Source: Capsaspora owczarzaki ATCC 30864 (taxonomy: Eukaryota; Opisthokonta; Filasterea). Taken from it: a stretch of 64,000 bases of DNA. Of the stretch, positions 54,465 through 64,000 are shown piece after piece; the stretch's first letter is position 1, and the number at the start of each line of letters is the position of its first letter. A program made the position numbers and the translations under genes. The notes below the pieces were generated by a model that had not been told where the DNA came from, did not search any database, and saw nothing but the letters and a program-made list of their open reading frames with translations. The stretch covers positions 557,067 through 621,066 of the forward strand of contig NW_011887308.1 in NCBI RefSeq assembly GCF_000151315.2, read 5' to 3'.

Positions 54465-57400
54465 TCACTCGAGACGCTGCTCAAACACTCGAGGGATGAA
54501 CTGCAGCTGCAAATCAGGATGAACAACAACCACCATCGGCTGGAGTAGAGGGGTCGTGGCAATCTCGTTCGCGTCAGCAGGCTCGTCGAGACCAGCTTGT
54601 GCGCGTTCTGCGAGCAGCTGCTCGTGCAAGTACGTCCATTGCACGCCAATGTGCCAGTCTCGTCGAGTGCCCTGGTCGAGACCATTCTTGGCGACATGAT
54701 CGAATGCTTGTTCAACATCCGTCGCCTCGACATGCGCTTTGAGGTGTTCCTCGAGCGTTTTAACAGTGACCTTTTGCGAAGAAACTTGCTGCAGCAGTTC
54801 TTTCTCAGCCTCCGAGAAGGAAAACGGGAGGACGGGCGCACTGATGCCCAAATCCAGGCGCGATCGCTTGCGCGCACCATCAGCCGTGCCGGGGTCTGCC
54901 GCAGAATCGCCAACCATTTTCTTCAACACGCCAAAGATGGCGGAGGTCACGGTCGGAATGTACTTGGTCAAGTTCTGCTTGCGCTCTTGTTGCTCACGCA
55001 GTGACGCGTTGCGGAGCAACTTGACGCGGAGCTGCAGGCAGCATTGCTGAATGGCGTGCTACCAAGCTCAAGTTGAGGTGGGGGGCGGGGAAGGAAGCGA
55101 TGCAAGGACGGAAAAAAGTTGGTGACAAATCACACACCCACCACACCGCCAATTGCATCAGGGATGAATTGGTTTCAAGCAGACGAGAAACAAAAAAAAA
55201 TCAGCTCAGGCAAGAAACTCACCTTGACGGCGAGTCCAATTTCAGTCGCGTCATCGCCAATATATTCCTTGCCAGTCCCTTTGAAGGGAATCTTTGTGCT
55301 GACAATGCTGACAAATACACCGACTTTGTCTACATTGGGTTTGATCTTGTACGCAGTCCAGCTGGTGGGCACGGGTGTCGATCGGATTGGAAAAAAAAAA
55401 AAGAAGAAAGAACAGAAAAGTCGATGAGCAACCGAATGAATCACTCAAACGCTTTCCGATACTCACTTGATCTTTTGCAACACCGTGCGGGTAACCACGT
55501 CTCCGCCAGCTTCGAAAAGCAAGGGAATTCGGTTTGCAAATCGATAAACGGAAATGCCCTGCCACAAAGTTGCAGCATTCGAACAGTCAGTACATTTCAA
55601 ACAGACAGCGTGCACAGCGCTCGGCATCAACAAATATCCTACCGGTTGTGCAGTTTTGCCACCAAGAGACACGCCGGCCTCGACAATAAACGGGTGGCCT
55701 TCGAACACGTGTGCACTGCCAATGCCCAATAGTGGTTAGCAAAAATACACATAAAAAAAAAAAAAAAAACGACGCTCATGACAAGTTTTTGTAACTGGTA
55801 TGCTATTTACGTTTCCTCAAACGTGGCTACCATTTCGGGTTTGAGTTCTTTCATGATGCCAAGGCGCAGATTGTACTCGCCCGCAGGACTGAGGCACTGA
55901 GTTTGAAAAATCGAGTAACAAACAAGGAAACAAAAAGAAGTCAATAATTCCCAATTTTAAGCACGTGCTGGCAAACGCGCTTTTGAGCCGTCAATAGCCG
56001 GTTACCTCGCTGGGCGGGGATGGAAACTGGAGCTGTCGGAAGAGCTGCAAAATTCGCAGGACTTGTGCAGAAGTTAGCTCTCCGACACGTAAATCGGCGG
56101 AAAAGTCGTCGCCAAGTTCCTCTGCCAGTGCCGTAGACATAGAAAGAAAGTGGTGAGCACTAGGTACACCGAGGCCACGGTAAGGAGCGAAACGTTTCTA
56201 CTGACTGATAATCTCGGCTGCCAGAGGTGAGGAGATGCAAGAAAGTTGCGAACACAGGAACTTGCGGAGATTCATCGAGGCACCGACGTCTGAAATCAGC
56301 TTTTTCATCACAATCAGGTTGACCGAGGACGGGTGATGTTTAATTTCAACGGCGAGTTGGGGCATGAATTCGCTTCGGCGTCCGTACTTGATGACGAACG
56401 ATTTGCTAAACGGAAACAAAATGAATACACAACAAAAGTCAGCGTAAAGGATGAATGCCGGAACACACGGAACACACTGCGGAAAATCTCATCCGTACGA
56501 CGCTTGAGCGGCGACAAACTGGAACTGCAGTTCGGCATAAGGCGTGATCACAGCCATTTGGCGCATGTACGACAGCAGCTTGGACTGTGCTCGTGTCGAA
56601 AGGGTCCATGTTTAGAGGAGGGTTAGAGACTTTGGCGATGGCAGAATGGGGTGTCAGAAGAGCACAAACAACGTCTTACTCGATACGTGACAAAGTTGCC
56701 TTCAATCAGGACTGAAATTTCCGTGCCACGCCACTGCTTGTCGTTCGGCGCCTTCTCATGAGTGATAATGTTCGGCACGTTCTTGTAAATGTCAATGTCC
56801 AAGACGCAGTGAGAAATGTGTGCTGAGCCCTCCGTGGCCGTGAACACCTCAATGGGTCGTCCAGTGCTCATTTTAGACCAAATGAGAGCCTAAATAGGGT
56901 CGAATACAAAGGAAGCCGGAAAACTCTAAGTCACGACATTGGTCCATCGGTCTATTGGTAGTTGGCATGGGCATCGCATCACGAGATAACTTGCCATCTT
57001 TGCTCCGAGGCCAAATCGGCCTCGCGCCTGTTTGACGCCATACTTTGTTCCAGCAAGAACTGTTCCAAAGAATTCACCAAATCAAGCCGAGTGAAGAAAG
57101 ATAGACAAAAAAAAAACAAAAAAAAAAAAAAACAAACACAATCAACAACATACCAAATTCGCTTACCTCGACCCAGCATGTTGGGAATGTCGTTGTGGCT
57201 CATGCCGCAGCCATTGTCCTTGACGGTAACTTTAAAGTACGTAGCTTTGCCACGAGTACGACCGGCCGATGCCGTTGTAGGTGGTGCGGACGCTGGAGAG
57301 GATGTGTCCATCGGCGCAGGACCTTCTGCCGGAGTGGGTACATCCTCTACTGCATCGACAGCACTGGCTTTGGCAGTCTTTTTGGCTGCTTTCGCATCGG

Positions 57401-58396
57401 TTGAGCTTGTACGTTTCTGTGGGGGTTTGTGTTGGGTGCCGTGAGAGCAGGACAAAAGATTCTCAACAACCTTTTCCGTACACGCCATGACGTCTTTGCC
57501 AAACGAGACGACAAGGCAATCATTACCAATTTGGCAGCAGCAGCCGCAGCAACGGCCGTATCTTGATATAGTCGCTCGTTCTTGCGCAAGTGCTCCTGCA
57601 GTCCAACGAGAGAGTTGAACGTGGCCTGCTCAATTTCCTCCCTGTGACCAACCACGTCACCACGTGAGCCGCACGGAAAGACGTACACTTGTAGCCTGCA
57701 TGGCATGTACACCGGCATAAATTTGCATACAGGGTAACATGAATCACGGGAAGAACCTCAATGGCCTCGGCAGCATCCAACGAATTTTCAACAAATTCTC
57801 GAATGGTCGTGTAGAGCGACTTGCCAGCCTAATAGTCAGGGGATGGACGCAAAGTCAACCACTGTACCAGCTTGCACAAGAGCAACGACGCATATGGCGA
57901 CATGAGACTTACATTATCAAAGCCTGTCCGGCATGATTGTTCAAACACAAGACCAACGTTAGCGCCAAAAACAGCCAAACAGCCAACCTCCCACCCTTCT
58001 CCCCCAACGTTCGGTATTTTTGCGCATTAAAAGCTCCCAGCCATGCCAACCACATCAGCCAATGTACCCGCAATGTTCTTGTTGTTGGCAAAGAACTCGG
58101 CGGGACTCTTGAACTCGAGTTTGGACGACGAGTCTGCGTCGAGCTCGGCTTGCGGCCGTTGCTTTGACCCTGAAGCAGAGGCAGCGACCTTCTTGATCTT
58201 GGTCTTGTTCGCAGCTGGGGTTTGCGATGCACGCGTGGATTTCGCCTTGGACTTGGAGGGAGTAGCAGCGGATTTCCCGCGCTTTTTCACTTTCCCGCCA
58301 ATCTCGTCGTCCTCCGACTCCATCTCGCTGCTCTCGCTCTGCGCACCATCGGATGCATCAGACATGGCATCATCGTCATCGTCATTATCGTCATCC

Positions 58397-58429
<33 letters not shown>

Positions 58430-58662
58430 TCGTCGTCGTCGCCGCTGCTGGGCTTGGATTTGCGCTGGCGAGCTGATTTCGGCGTCGCTGGAGCGCTGCT
58501 GCCCTTCCTGCGTGGAGTTGCGGCGTCGGCGTTCTTGGCACGAGGACTGACGCTGCTACCGCTGCTGCTTGTTGACGCACCGCTGCTCGGCTTGGCCTTG
58601 GCTTTGGCTGGCTTGGCGTCGTCCAGATGGAACTCGTCGTCCGAGCTCTCCACTCTTGGCAT
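54465..58662 (-). CDS. TOP6B: DNA topoisomerase VI subunit B (TOP6B)
   Basis: ATPase subunit of type IIB topoisomerase, known from archaea and plants. About fifteen exons and 900 aa; the exon edges I resolved include 58662-58068, 57913-57923 (11 nt), 57828-57731, 57059-56995, from 56889 and 55062-54465. Exon 1 has an acidic, Lys/Ser-rich extension with 14 consecutive Asp, then SPAEFFANNKNIAG. The GHKL ATP site is complete: N box REFVENSLDAAEAI, G1 VKDNGCGMSHNDIPNMLGR, G2 RFGLGAKMALIWSKMSTG. The helix-two-turn-helix and transducer follow (MRQMAVITPYAELQF, EIKHHPSSVNLIVMKKLI, FEGHPFIVEAGVSLGGK, RFANRIPLLFEAGGDVVTR, VSIVSTKIPFKGTGKEYIGD). A Leu/Glu-rich C-terminal extension ends the protein. It resembles plant TOP6B far more than animal TOPOVIBL. 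It would need a SPO11/TOP6A partner, not in this window. Confidence 0.93.
57913..57923 (-). other. 11-nt micro-exon of TOP6B
   Basis: Eleven bases flanked by AG and GT on the gene strand. They supply the last two bases of a Gly codon plus Phe-Asp-Asn, restoring the conserved NIAGFDN-x-GKSLYTT stretch of the family. Without it the flanking exons are out of frame with each other. Confidence 0.85.
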
Positions 58663-58936
58663 CTCAGAATCTTTAGAGTGAAAATCGAGCAAATACTAGT
58701 AAACAAGGCGAAAGACTGCAACGACCCACCAACACAAGAGTTATTGCCGGTTTGTCGTTGATGACTTCAGGACAGGAGGCTTTATTCGAGATGCGTAAGT
58801 CCCGAACATTCAGACACAATGCAGCTGCCCAAAGGACCCATACAACTCCCAGAAGAACAAAAACAAAACAATATAAAGAATATCCTGCGTATTCAAGAAA
58901 TACACGAGCAGATGTCGGCCATCCGCCCCCAATCTA

Positions 58937-61900
58937 GCATCGCTTGGACTGATCAGGCTGCAGTTGCTGCACAGTGTCTTGCACAAAGTTGAACGAATCA
59001 GCATTGGGCTTGTCAATAAAGCTAAAGCCACCGGTGGCGCTGGAGCGCGGACCGACGGGCCGGTTGGTAGGTGGAGCTGCAGCGCCAGCAGGTGCGTACA
59101 CGACTTGACCGTGTGCCTGGACCACATAGGATGGGTGGGAGTGCAAGTTGCCTCCGCCATAGTTGGGAGAGGGCATGGACGACAGGGTCGTCATCATGGG
59201 TTGGCGACCCATTCCGGAGATGCCACTATTCGCCATCGGAACAAGCGCACTCGGGGCAGCGGCCAGATCGGCGAGCGTCATGCCCGGACCCGAGGAAGTA
59301 CTCGAGGTGTTGCCCATGCCAGCAAACGGATCAAAGTTGTCCGAGCTCGCGCGGGCATGCGCGTTGGCATCAAACAAGTTGGCAGGCAGCTGTGGGCGCT
59401 GCGACGGTGCAAAGCCCAGATCATCGACGGACGATGCAACGACAGCCGGCTGCTGTGTGAATTGCGAGACCGGCAAGGATGCTCGCTGCTGCGGGACGGA
59501 CGGCGCCGGAGGAGCAGACGGCAGCCCGGACAAAGAAGTGGCGTTCATGGCGCCAGTGGAGGCGTGGTAGCCTTTGGCCATCGGATCGAGAGTATCGAGC
59601 AAGGAGGTTGCCTGGCTGGGGGAGGATGCGTCGCCAAACAAATCGATTGCTGACGAAGAAGACGATGTGGCGGGAGCGGCAACGGCAGATGCAGTCGGAG
59701 GCTTGCTACCCAATTTCATGCCAGAAAAGAGCGAGCTCGATGAGGCCGTGTTGGACACGGCCGGATTGGCCGAGCCACTCGGTTGGGTGGTGGAAGAAAC
59801 GCTCGTCGCAACTGGGGCGACTTCGGGTGCAGCGTCCGCCATGAACGAGAACGCAGAACCGCCGCCGCCAGAAGCCGGCACAGTTGCTCCGGCAGGAGCT
59901 GCTCCGAGCGACAACTCACCGAGATCAAGTAAGCTATTGCCGCTTGGAGCAGGAGCGCCCATTGTGGCAGCGAAAGACGAGCCCGAGGCCGTCGGCACAG
60001 GCGTCTCTCCACCCAGCATGAGCAGCACTTTTGCAGCCTTGTCACGGACCTGTTGTTGAGCATGATCCTGCTGCTGCTCGAGCACTGGTGCGAGCGGTGC
60101 GATGCACTCGGTGATGGCAATAATGTCCGATTGCAAGAGTGCTTCGACGACGAACAGCGCTTTCTGTAGAAATCACAGCAATCGAGAGAAAAAAAAAGCA
60201 AATGCAGTTGGAAGAGGCGTAGAGGATGAGCAAGCATGAATGTTCTCATCATCCCCTGAGCCCTTCCATCCAAAACAAAAAAAAAAAGAAAGAAACAACC
60301 AAACAAACAAAAAAAAAAAAAAAAAAAAAAACGTGTCGAGAGGGGTTCGATAACGTACAAGTCGCACTTGCCAGCTCGGGGAATCCAGCTTTTCGCCCAA
60401 CAGCTGGGCTACACGATGGCAATCGAGCGAGGAGCAACGCTTGATGAACTGCGCGAGCGCTTCGCGAGGGGGTGCCACTCGCACTCCACCAGCTGCAGTG
60501 ATTTCCTCGACGAGGCGAGCCTCGTGCACAGACAAGCTCCTGCCCAGAAAGAAAAAAAAAATAAGAGAATGGACGATCAAGCAGAAGTGAGCCCGGTTAC
60601 TGTCACACCAACCAAGAGCCCGTTGCTTTTCGAAAAAAAAAAAAACCTGCCACAAGAATGCTCTTTCACTTACGGCGATCCAGACAGCGGCGTGATGTTT
60701 GATTCAACCACAGGAGTAGAAACACCATACGTCTGCACATCGTTTCGAGAGTACAACTGCTCGGAAGCTGGCGGAGCGTAGACGCGACCTGTAGTGCCCG
60801 CACCAAAGTGGCTGGGCCCGGTGTTGTAGCCGCCGCTCGCGCGGTTTGGCGGCTGCGGGTCTGGCAAGCTGTCAGCCAAGTTGTTGATCGTGTCCATAAC
60901 CTTGTCGAGAAAGCTGGTTTCCTCTGCACAGCACCCAAATATAACGAAAAAGTCAGAAAAAAATTCGATGACAGACAAAAAGTTACAACAGCAAAACAAC
61001 ACCTGCTTACTCTGCTGCGTGTTGACGGGCTGCGAAGAGATGCCCATGTACTTGCTTGTGGGGTGCTGCACTGCATACCCAACGCCACTGGACGAATACA
61101 CTGCACTCCCGTTAGGATTGGATGACTGACGCACTGGCGCGCTGTTGCTTCCCATGCCAATGTAGGACGATCCACCGCTGGCCGCCCCACTGCTTCGCTG
61201 CGGACGCGGTCCAGCCTGGTCAGCGACCGTCTTCGGAACTCCGCCCGTCATGGCCTCATCAACCGAGGCGAACAGCACCTCGAGCAGTTCCTGTTGTTTC
61301 AAAATTGGGAATTTGTCAAACTTTTGGTGAGACGGCCGTTTTACGGGCCTCCGAATTCAGCTCATACGACGACAGAAACAACCAGAAGAACAAGAGCAAA
61401 GAAACAAGAACAACCCCAACGGTGTCCATGATGCAAGTTCACTCACCGCAGCTGCAGCTCGAACGGCAGCGTATTGAGAGTCGCCAAGCATGAAATCCGG
61501 CGGGCCGCGGAACTCTACAAGAAGAAAAAAATTTCCCCATTGACGTTTTTCGTTTTCAGCCCCATTGACCAAGGTCAGAAGCGAGTCAGGGGAAAAGCGA
61601 GCGAGAGAGAGCAAAGTAGAAGGGGGATGAAGCAACAAGGGCGCTTACGGGCAGCCGCGCGCAAGGCATTTGTTCGCTGCATGAGGTCGCGTTTGATGGT
61701 CGGGTTGCCCTTGTCGATCAGGTAGGCCAGGATGCGGAGCGCCTTGAGCTTGACAAAGCAGTGCGGTTTGTCCAGCTTGCGCATCAGGTAGTCTTCGAGC
61801 TCGCCGCACAGCTGCACCGACTCGAACGAGATCTCTGCAAACACAGAGAACAAAAATGAACGAGAGACACAAGAAAAGAGGGTGGTGAGGGGAGAGAGAG

Positions 61901-62271
61901 GGTGGAAGTGGGGGTCCCAGTGATCGAAAGGACACAGAAACAGACGGTAACGGCAATCGATCAAACAGCAGCAGCAGCGACCCGAGCGGTTGAAGGCTGG
62001 TCACAGTGCCCTGAATGGACAAAACTAGTCCACCATTGAGCTACTTTTGGGGATTTTGTGTGGAGGCCGAGGGAGCGCTGGGAGAGTCCAGTGTGCAAAA
62101 ACCAAAGCCAGACAGAGACAGATGGAGCCTGTCGAACGTACTGGCAATCTCGGCAAACATGTAGCCCGGCGTCGGGACCTCGTCGTTGGCAGTCGCCTTG
62201 TTCAGCATTGGCAGCTGAACTGCGAGCGCCAATTTGCCCATTGCGCTCGACTTGAGCTGCTCCAATGCCAT
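58937..62271 (-). CDS. TEPSIN: Tepsin (AP-4 accessory protein, ENTH/VHS-like)
   Basis: Accessory protein of the AP-4 adaptor coat at the trans-Golgi. Seven exons: 62271 to about 62142, about 61834-61648, 61514-61447, 61291-61012, 60926-60675, 60543-60358 and 60165-58937. Exons 1-4 encode an ENTH-type domain (GYMFAEIA, CFVKLKALRILAYLIDKGNP, FRGPPDFMLGDSQYAAVR). A Ser/Gly linker follows. Exons 6-7 encode the second, VHS-like domain (EARLVEEITAAGGVRVAPPRE, LFVVEALLQSDIIAITE). The Ala/Ser/Pro-rich tail holds SLFSGMKLG, matching the LFxGMxL AP-4 beta-ear-binding motif, and SAFSFMA, matching the S[AV]F[SA]FLN epsilon-ear-binding motif of animal tepsin. Both fit the family although the tail is otherwise unaligned. 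Introns 5 and 6 carry A runs on +, that is T on the gene strand. Confidence 0.92.
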
Positions 62272-62276
62272 TTCTC

Positions 62277-62308
<32 letters not shown>

Positions 62309-62406
62309 GGACTGACTTTTAGATTGAATCAATCGTTTCGCTGAACTTGATAACAGTCAGAGTTGGTGCACCTGCAGAATGTGGACGCGATTCAGAGATT
62401 AGACCG

Positions 62407-62453
<47 letters not shown>

Positions 62454-62712
62454 AGCACCCGGGCTGCCTGACTGTTGACGTTCTGCCATGTCAAATTCAT
62501 TTCCATGTCCCTTCCTCTCCCTGAATTCCGCCTTCTGTACCGTATCCCAGCCATTGTGATTGCGATACTATTACACTCCAATCAGCCTGACGATGATGAT
62601 GCACGCCATGGTCGGATCTGAGACCTGCTGAGGTTAGTATTTGACCGAACCATTCCTTTTTTTTTTTTTTTTTTTTTTTCTGTTCATTTTCCGAACAGCG
62701 GCGCGTGGGAGA
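62272..62712. promoter_or_regulatory. Divergent upstream region of tepsin and the last membrane-protein gene
   Basis: About 440 bases between divergent starts. It holds an A run (62278-62302), a (CA)n microsatellite (62409-62450) and a T run (62658-62679). No TATA box was recognised. Confidence 0.4.
62409..62450. repeat. (CA)n microsatellite
   Basis: About 20 CA units between the divergent tepsin and membrane-protein genes. Confidence 0.95.
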
Positions 62713-64000
62713 ATGGAGCGCAAGAGCTGCCTACGCACGGGAGTTGTCTTCCTTGTGATTGCCGCGCTGCTGGCCAACTTGGTTGTGCTGATGCAGCAGC
62801 AGAAGGCAGAGGCGCAACAGCATGTGATCGAAGATGAGGCCAAACCGGCCAATCTCGTCGCAGCGGAGGAGCAGGCTCGGCTGGCAGCCATCGCCGAGCT
62901 CGAGGCCGCCAAGATCCAGCTGCAAGACGCCACCGCCAAGCGCGCGGAGCTGGAGAGCGCGGCGATAGTGGCAAAGAACCAGGTGGAGGACGCTCAGAAG
63001 GCACTCCTCGCAATGCAGACCGAGCTGAGTGCTGCCACGCAGCGCGCCAACGACGCCCAGAAGCTGCTGGAGCAGCGGAACGGCGAGCTGTTCACCTTAC
63101 AAACCTCAACGAGCGAGCTTGAGAGGCAAGCCAAGGCTGCTGCGCTCCAAACCATCGAGTCGCTTCAAAAAGAACTCGATGCGGCAAAGCTCGAATCGGA
63201 CAGCATTCGAACGCAGCTGGATGCAGCAAAGCTCGAGCTTGAGAAACAGCCCACGGGAGGCGTTGCCACACCGGTGTCGCAACCCGAAACGCACCCGTTG
63301 GCTGGCTACTTCCAGGACATGGCTGCTGTCGCGCGCATCTTCATGTCCACGCCCAAGCCCGAGCAGCTGGCCAAGGATGCACCTCGCGTCTTTATCGAGT
63401 TGGCTGGCCACTTGCGCTCGCAATCCAAAAACCTGGTCAACTTTGCTTCCCTTGTCGAGTCATTCCAGCGCCAAGGGGCGAACGTTTTTCTGAGCGAGTA
63501 CACCTGGACTCTCATCGACGACAATCAAGCCAAAACTTGGTGGAAAGGGGATCCAGCCGGCTACGTCGAGGGGCAAACCGCACGGTATGGACAACCTGTG
63601 GATATCATTCGTGAGCAGATCGAACCCGAGCTTGCTCGTCTCCATGTGCCCTATCTGATCGTCGTGGGCCAATCTGGCGAAGAGCGAGGCGATGCACCAT
63701 TCAACCGTCTTCGCAGTTGGATTGGCGCTCACCGGGCCACCAACAAACTGGCCAAAGCGCTGAACATGAGCGAGCCGCGTCCAGACGATATTTTGATCTT
63801 CACGCGTCCAGACATCTTGCTCGACTCTAGTATTGACCTCAGCACTCTCGCTCCCTACTTTCAGCGCAATCCAATGACGGCATTTGTTCTGGGGCATGTT
63901 CCCAACCAACCAGTAAGACGACTTTGGTTTTTCGTTCGTTTTGCCTTGTCACGGGAGAAATTCTCTCATTTTGGCGAGGGCACACATACTTGTAGGGATC
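62713..64000 (+). CDS. Type II membrane glycosyltransferase-like protein with coiled-coil stalk (STK4, 3' end outside window)
   Basis: Exon 1 runs from the ATG at 62713 to 63912, 400 codons without a stop, then a GTAAGA donor; the gene continues past the window end. A membrane helix occupies residues about 9-26 (TGVVFLVIAALLANLVVL). A long heptad stalk (about 30-190: ARLAAIAELEAAKIQL, AELESAAIVAKNQVEDAQK) follows. The luminal domain begins near residue 205. It contains APRVFIELAGHLRSQSKNL (AGHLR near 230), VFLSEYTWTLIDD, WWKGDP, PYLIVVGQSG and DDILIFTRPDILLDSSIDL (RPD near 363). The GHLR motif, an aromatic TW followed by WW, and RPD parallel the proteins at 39597 and 41721. This indicates a shared family; glycosyl transfer is inference. 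Confidence 0.65.
   Translation, partial: MERKSCLRTGVVFLVIAALLANLVVLMQQQKAEAQQHVIEDEAKPANLVAAEEQARLAAIAELEAAKIQLQDATAKRAELESAAIVAKNQVEDAQKALLAMQTELSAATQRANDAQKLLEQRNGELFTLQTSTSELERQAKAAALQTIESLQKELDAAKLESDSIRTQLDAAKLELEKQPTGGVATPVSQPETHPLAGYFQDMAAVARIFMSTPKPEQLAKDAPRVFIELAGHLRSQSKNLVNFASLVESFQRQGANVFLSEYTWTLIDDNQAKTWWKGDPAGYVEGQTARYGQPVDIIREQIEPELARLHVPYLIVVGQSGEERGDAPFNRLRSWIGAHRATNKLAKALNMSEPRPDDILIFTRPDILLDSSIDLSTLAPYFQRNPMTAFVLGHVPNQPVRRLWFFVRFALSREKFSHFGEGTHTCRD

Noticed and set aside
58222-58681. Plus-strand His/Arg- and Ser-rich frames opposite TOP6B exon 1
   Set aside because: Shadows of the acidic GAC/GAT repeat; the minus strand carries the conserved SPAEFFANNKNIAG end.
1-64000. tRNA, rRNA or snRNA genes
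   Set aside because: I looked for cloverleaf arms and A/B boxes in the intergenic parts by eye and found none that held; a covariance-model scan would be decisive.

Overview
This window is eukaryotic nuclear DNA. The genes are split by many short introns with ordinary GT-AG borders, nearly all encoded proteins are eukaryotic housekeeping or trafficking types, and microsatellites and long A/T homopolymers are common. Several features together point to a unicellular holozoan: a leucine-rich-repeat receptor kinase that looks like a tyrosine kinase, a GGA adaptor, TMEM11, tepsin with AP-4-binding motifs, a Zuotin/DNAJC2 with SANT domains, and CDK5RAP1. A filasterean such as Capsaspora owczarzaki or a relative is my best guess, from memory only. 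There are two assembly gaps: 100 N at 17824-17923 and 810 N at 35255-36064. The larger gap removes most of the receptor kinase domain.

Layout. 0.7-11.7 kb is gene-dense: a sedolisin protease (+), TVP23 (+), NUBP1/Nbp35 (-), a tautomerase-like protein with a histone-H1-like tail (-), and an eleven-exon GGA adaptor (+). 11.7-22.1 kb is a gene-poor island holding one decayed Ulp1/C48-type peptidase gene, one exon-like fragment and the 100-N gap. 22.1-34.0 kb is dense again: TMEM11 (+), a CotH-family kinase-like secreted protein (+), DMAC2L/ATP synthase factor B (+), eRF3 (+), then DNAJC2 (-) convergent with eRF3. 34.9-38.6 kb holds the LRR receptor kinase (-). 39.6-43.1 kb holds two convergent type II membrane proteins resembling glycosyltransferases. 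43.2-45.8 kb is mostly empty, apart from a short retroposon copy and a doubtful small gene. 45.9-50.8 kb holds a large coiled-coil/polyQ protein (+) and a third stalked membrane protein (+). 51.3-62.3 kb is a tandem minus-strand row: CDK5RAP1, topoisomerase VI subunit B and tepsin. From 62.7 kb a fourth stalked membrane protein (+) runs off the window end.

How the genes relate. Most neighbours are unrelated housekeeping genes: translation and ribosome work (eRF3, DNAJC2, CDK5RAP1 in mitochondria), mitochondria (TMEM11, DMAC2L), Fe-S assembly (NUBP1), and Golgi-endosome traffic (TVP23, GGA, tepsin). The most original material is the set of four single-pass type II proteins. Three share a GHLR-like motif followed by an R-P/S-D motif. 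The fourth has a different domain on the same plan. Each has a different low-complexity or repeat stalk, and one stalk type (Ser-Val-Ala-Ser repeats) is shared with the receptor kinase. Other notable points are canonical TOP6B with an 11-nt micro-exon and a GC-AG intron, the tautomerase/H1-tail fusion, and a SINE-like element present in two copies, one flanked by an 8-bp target duplication.
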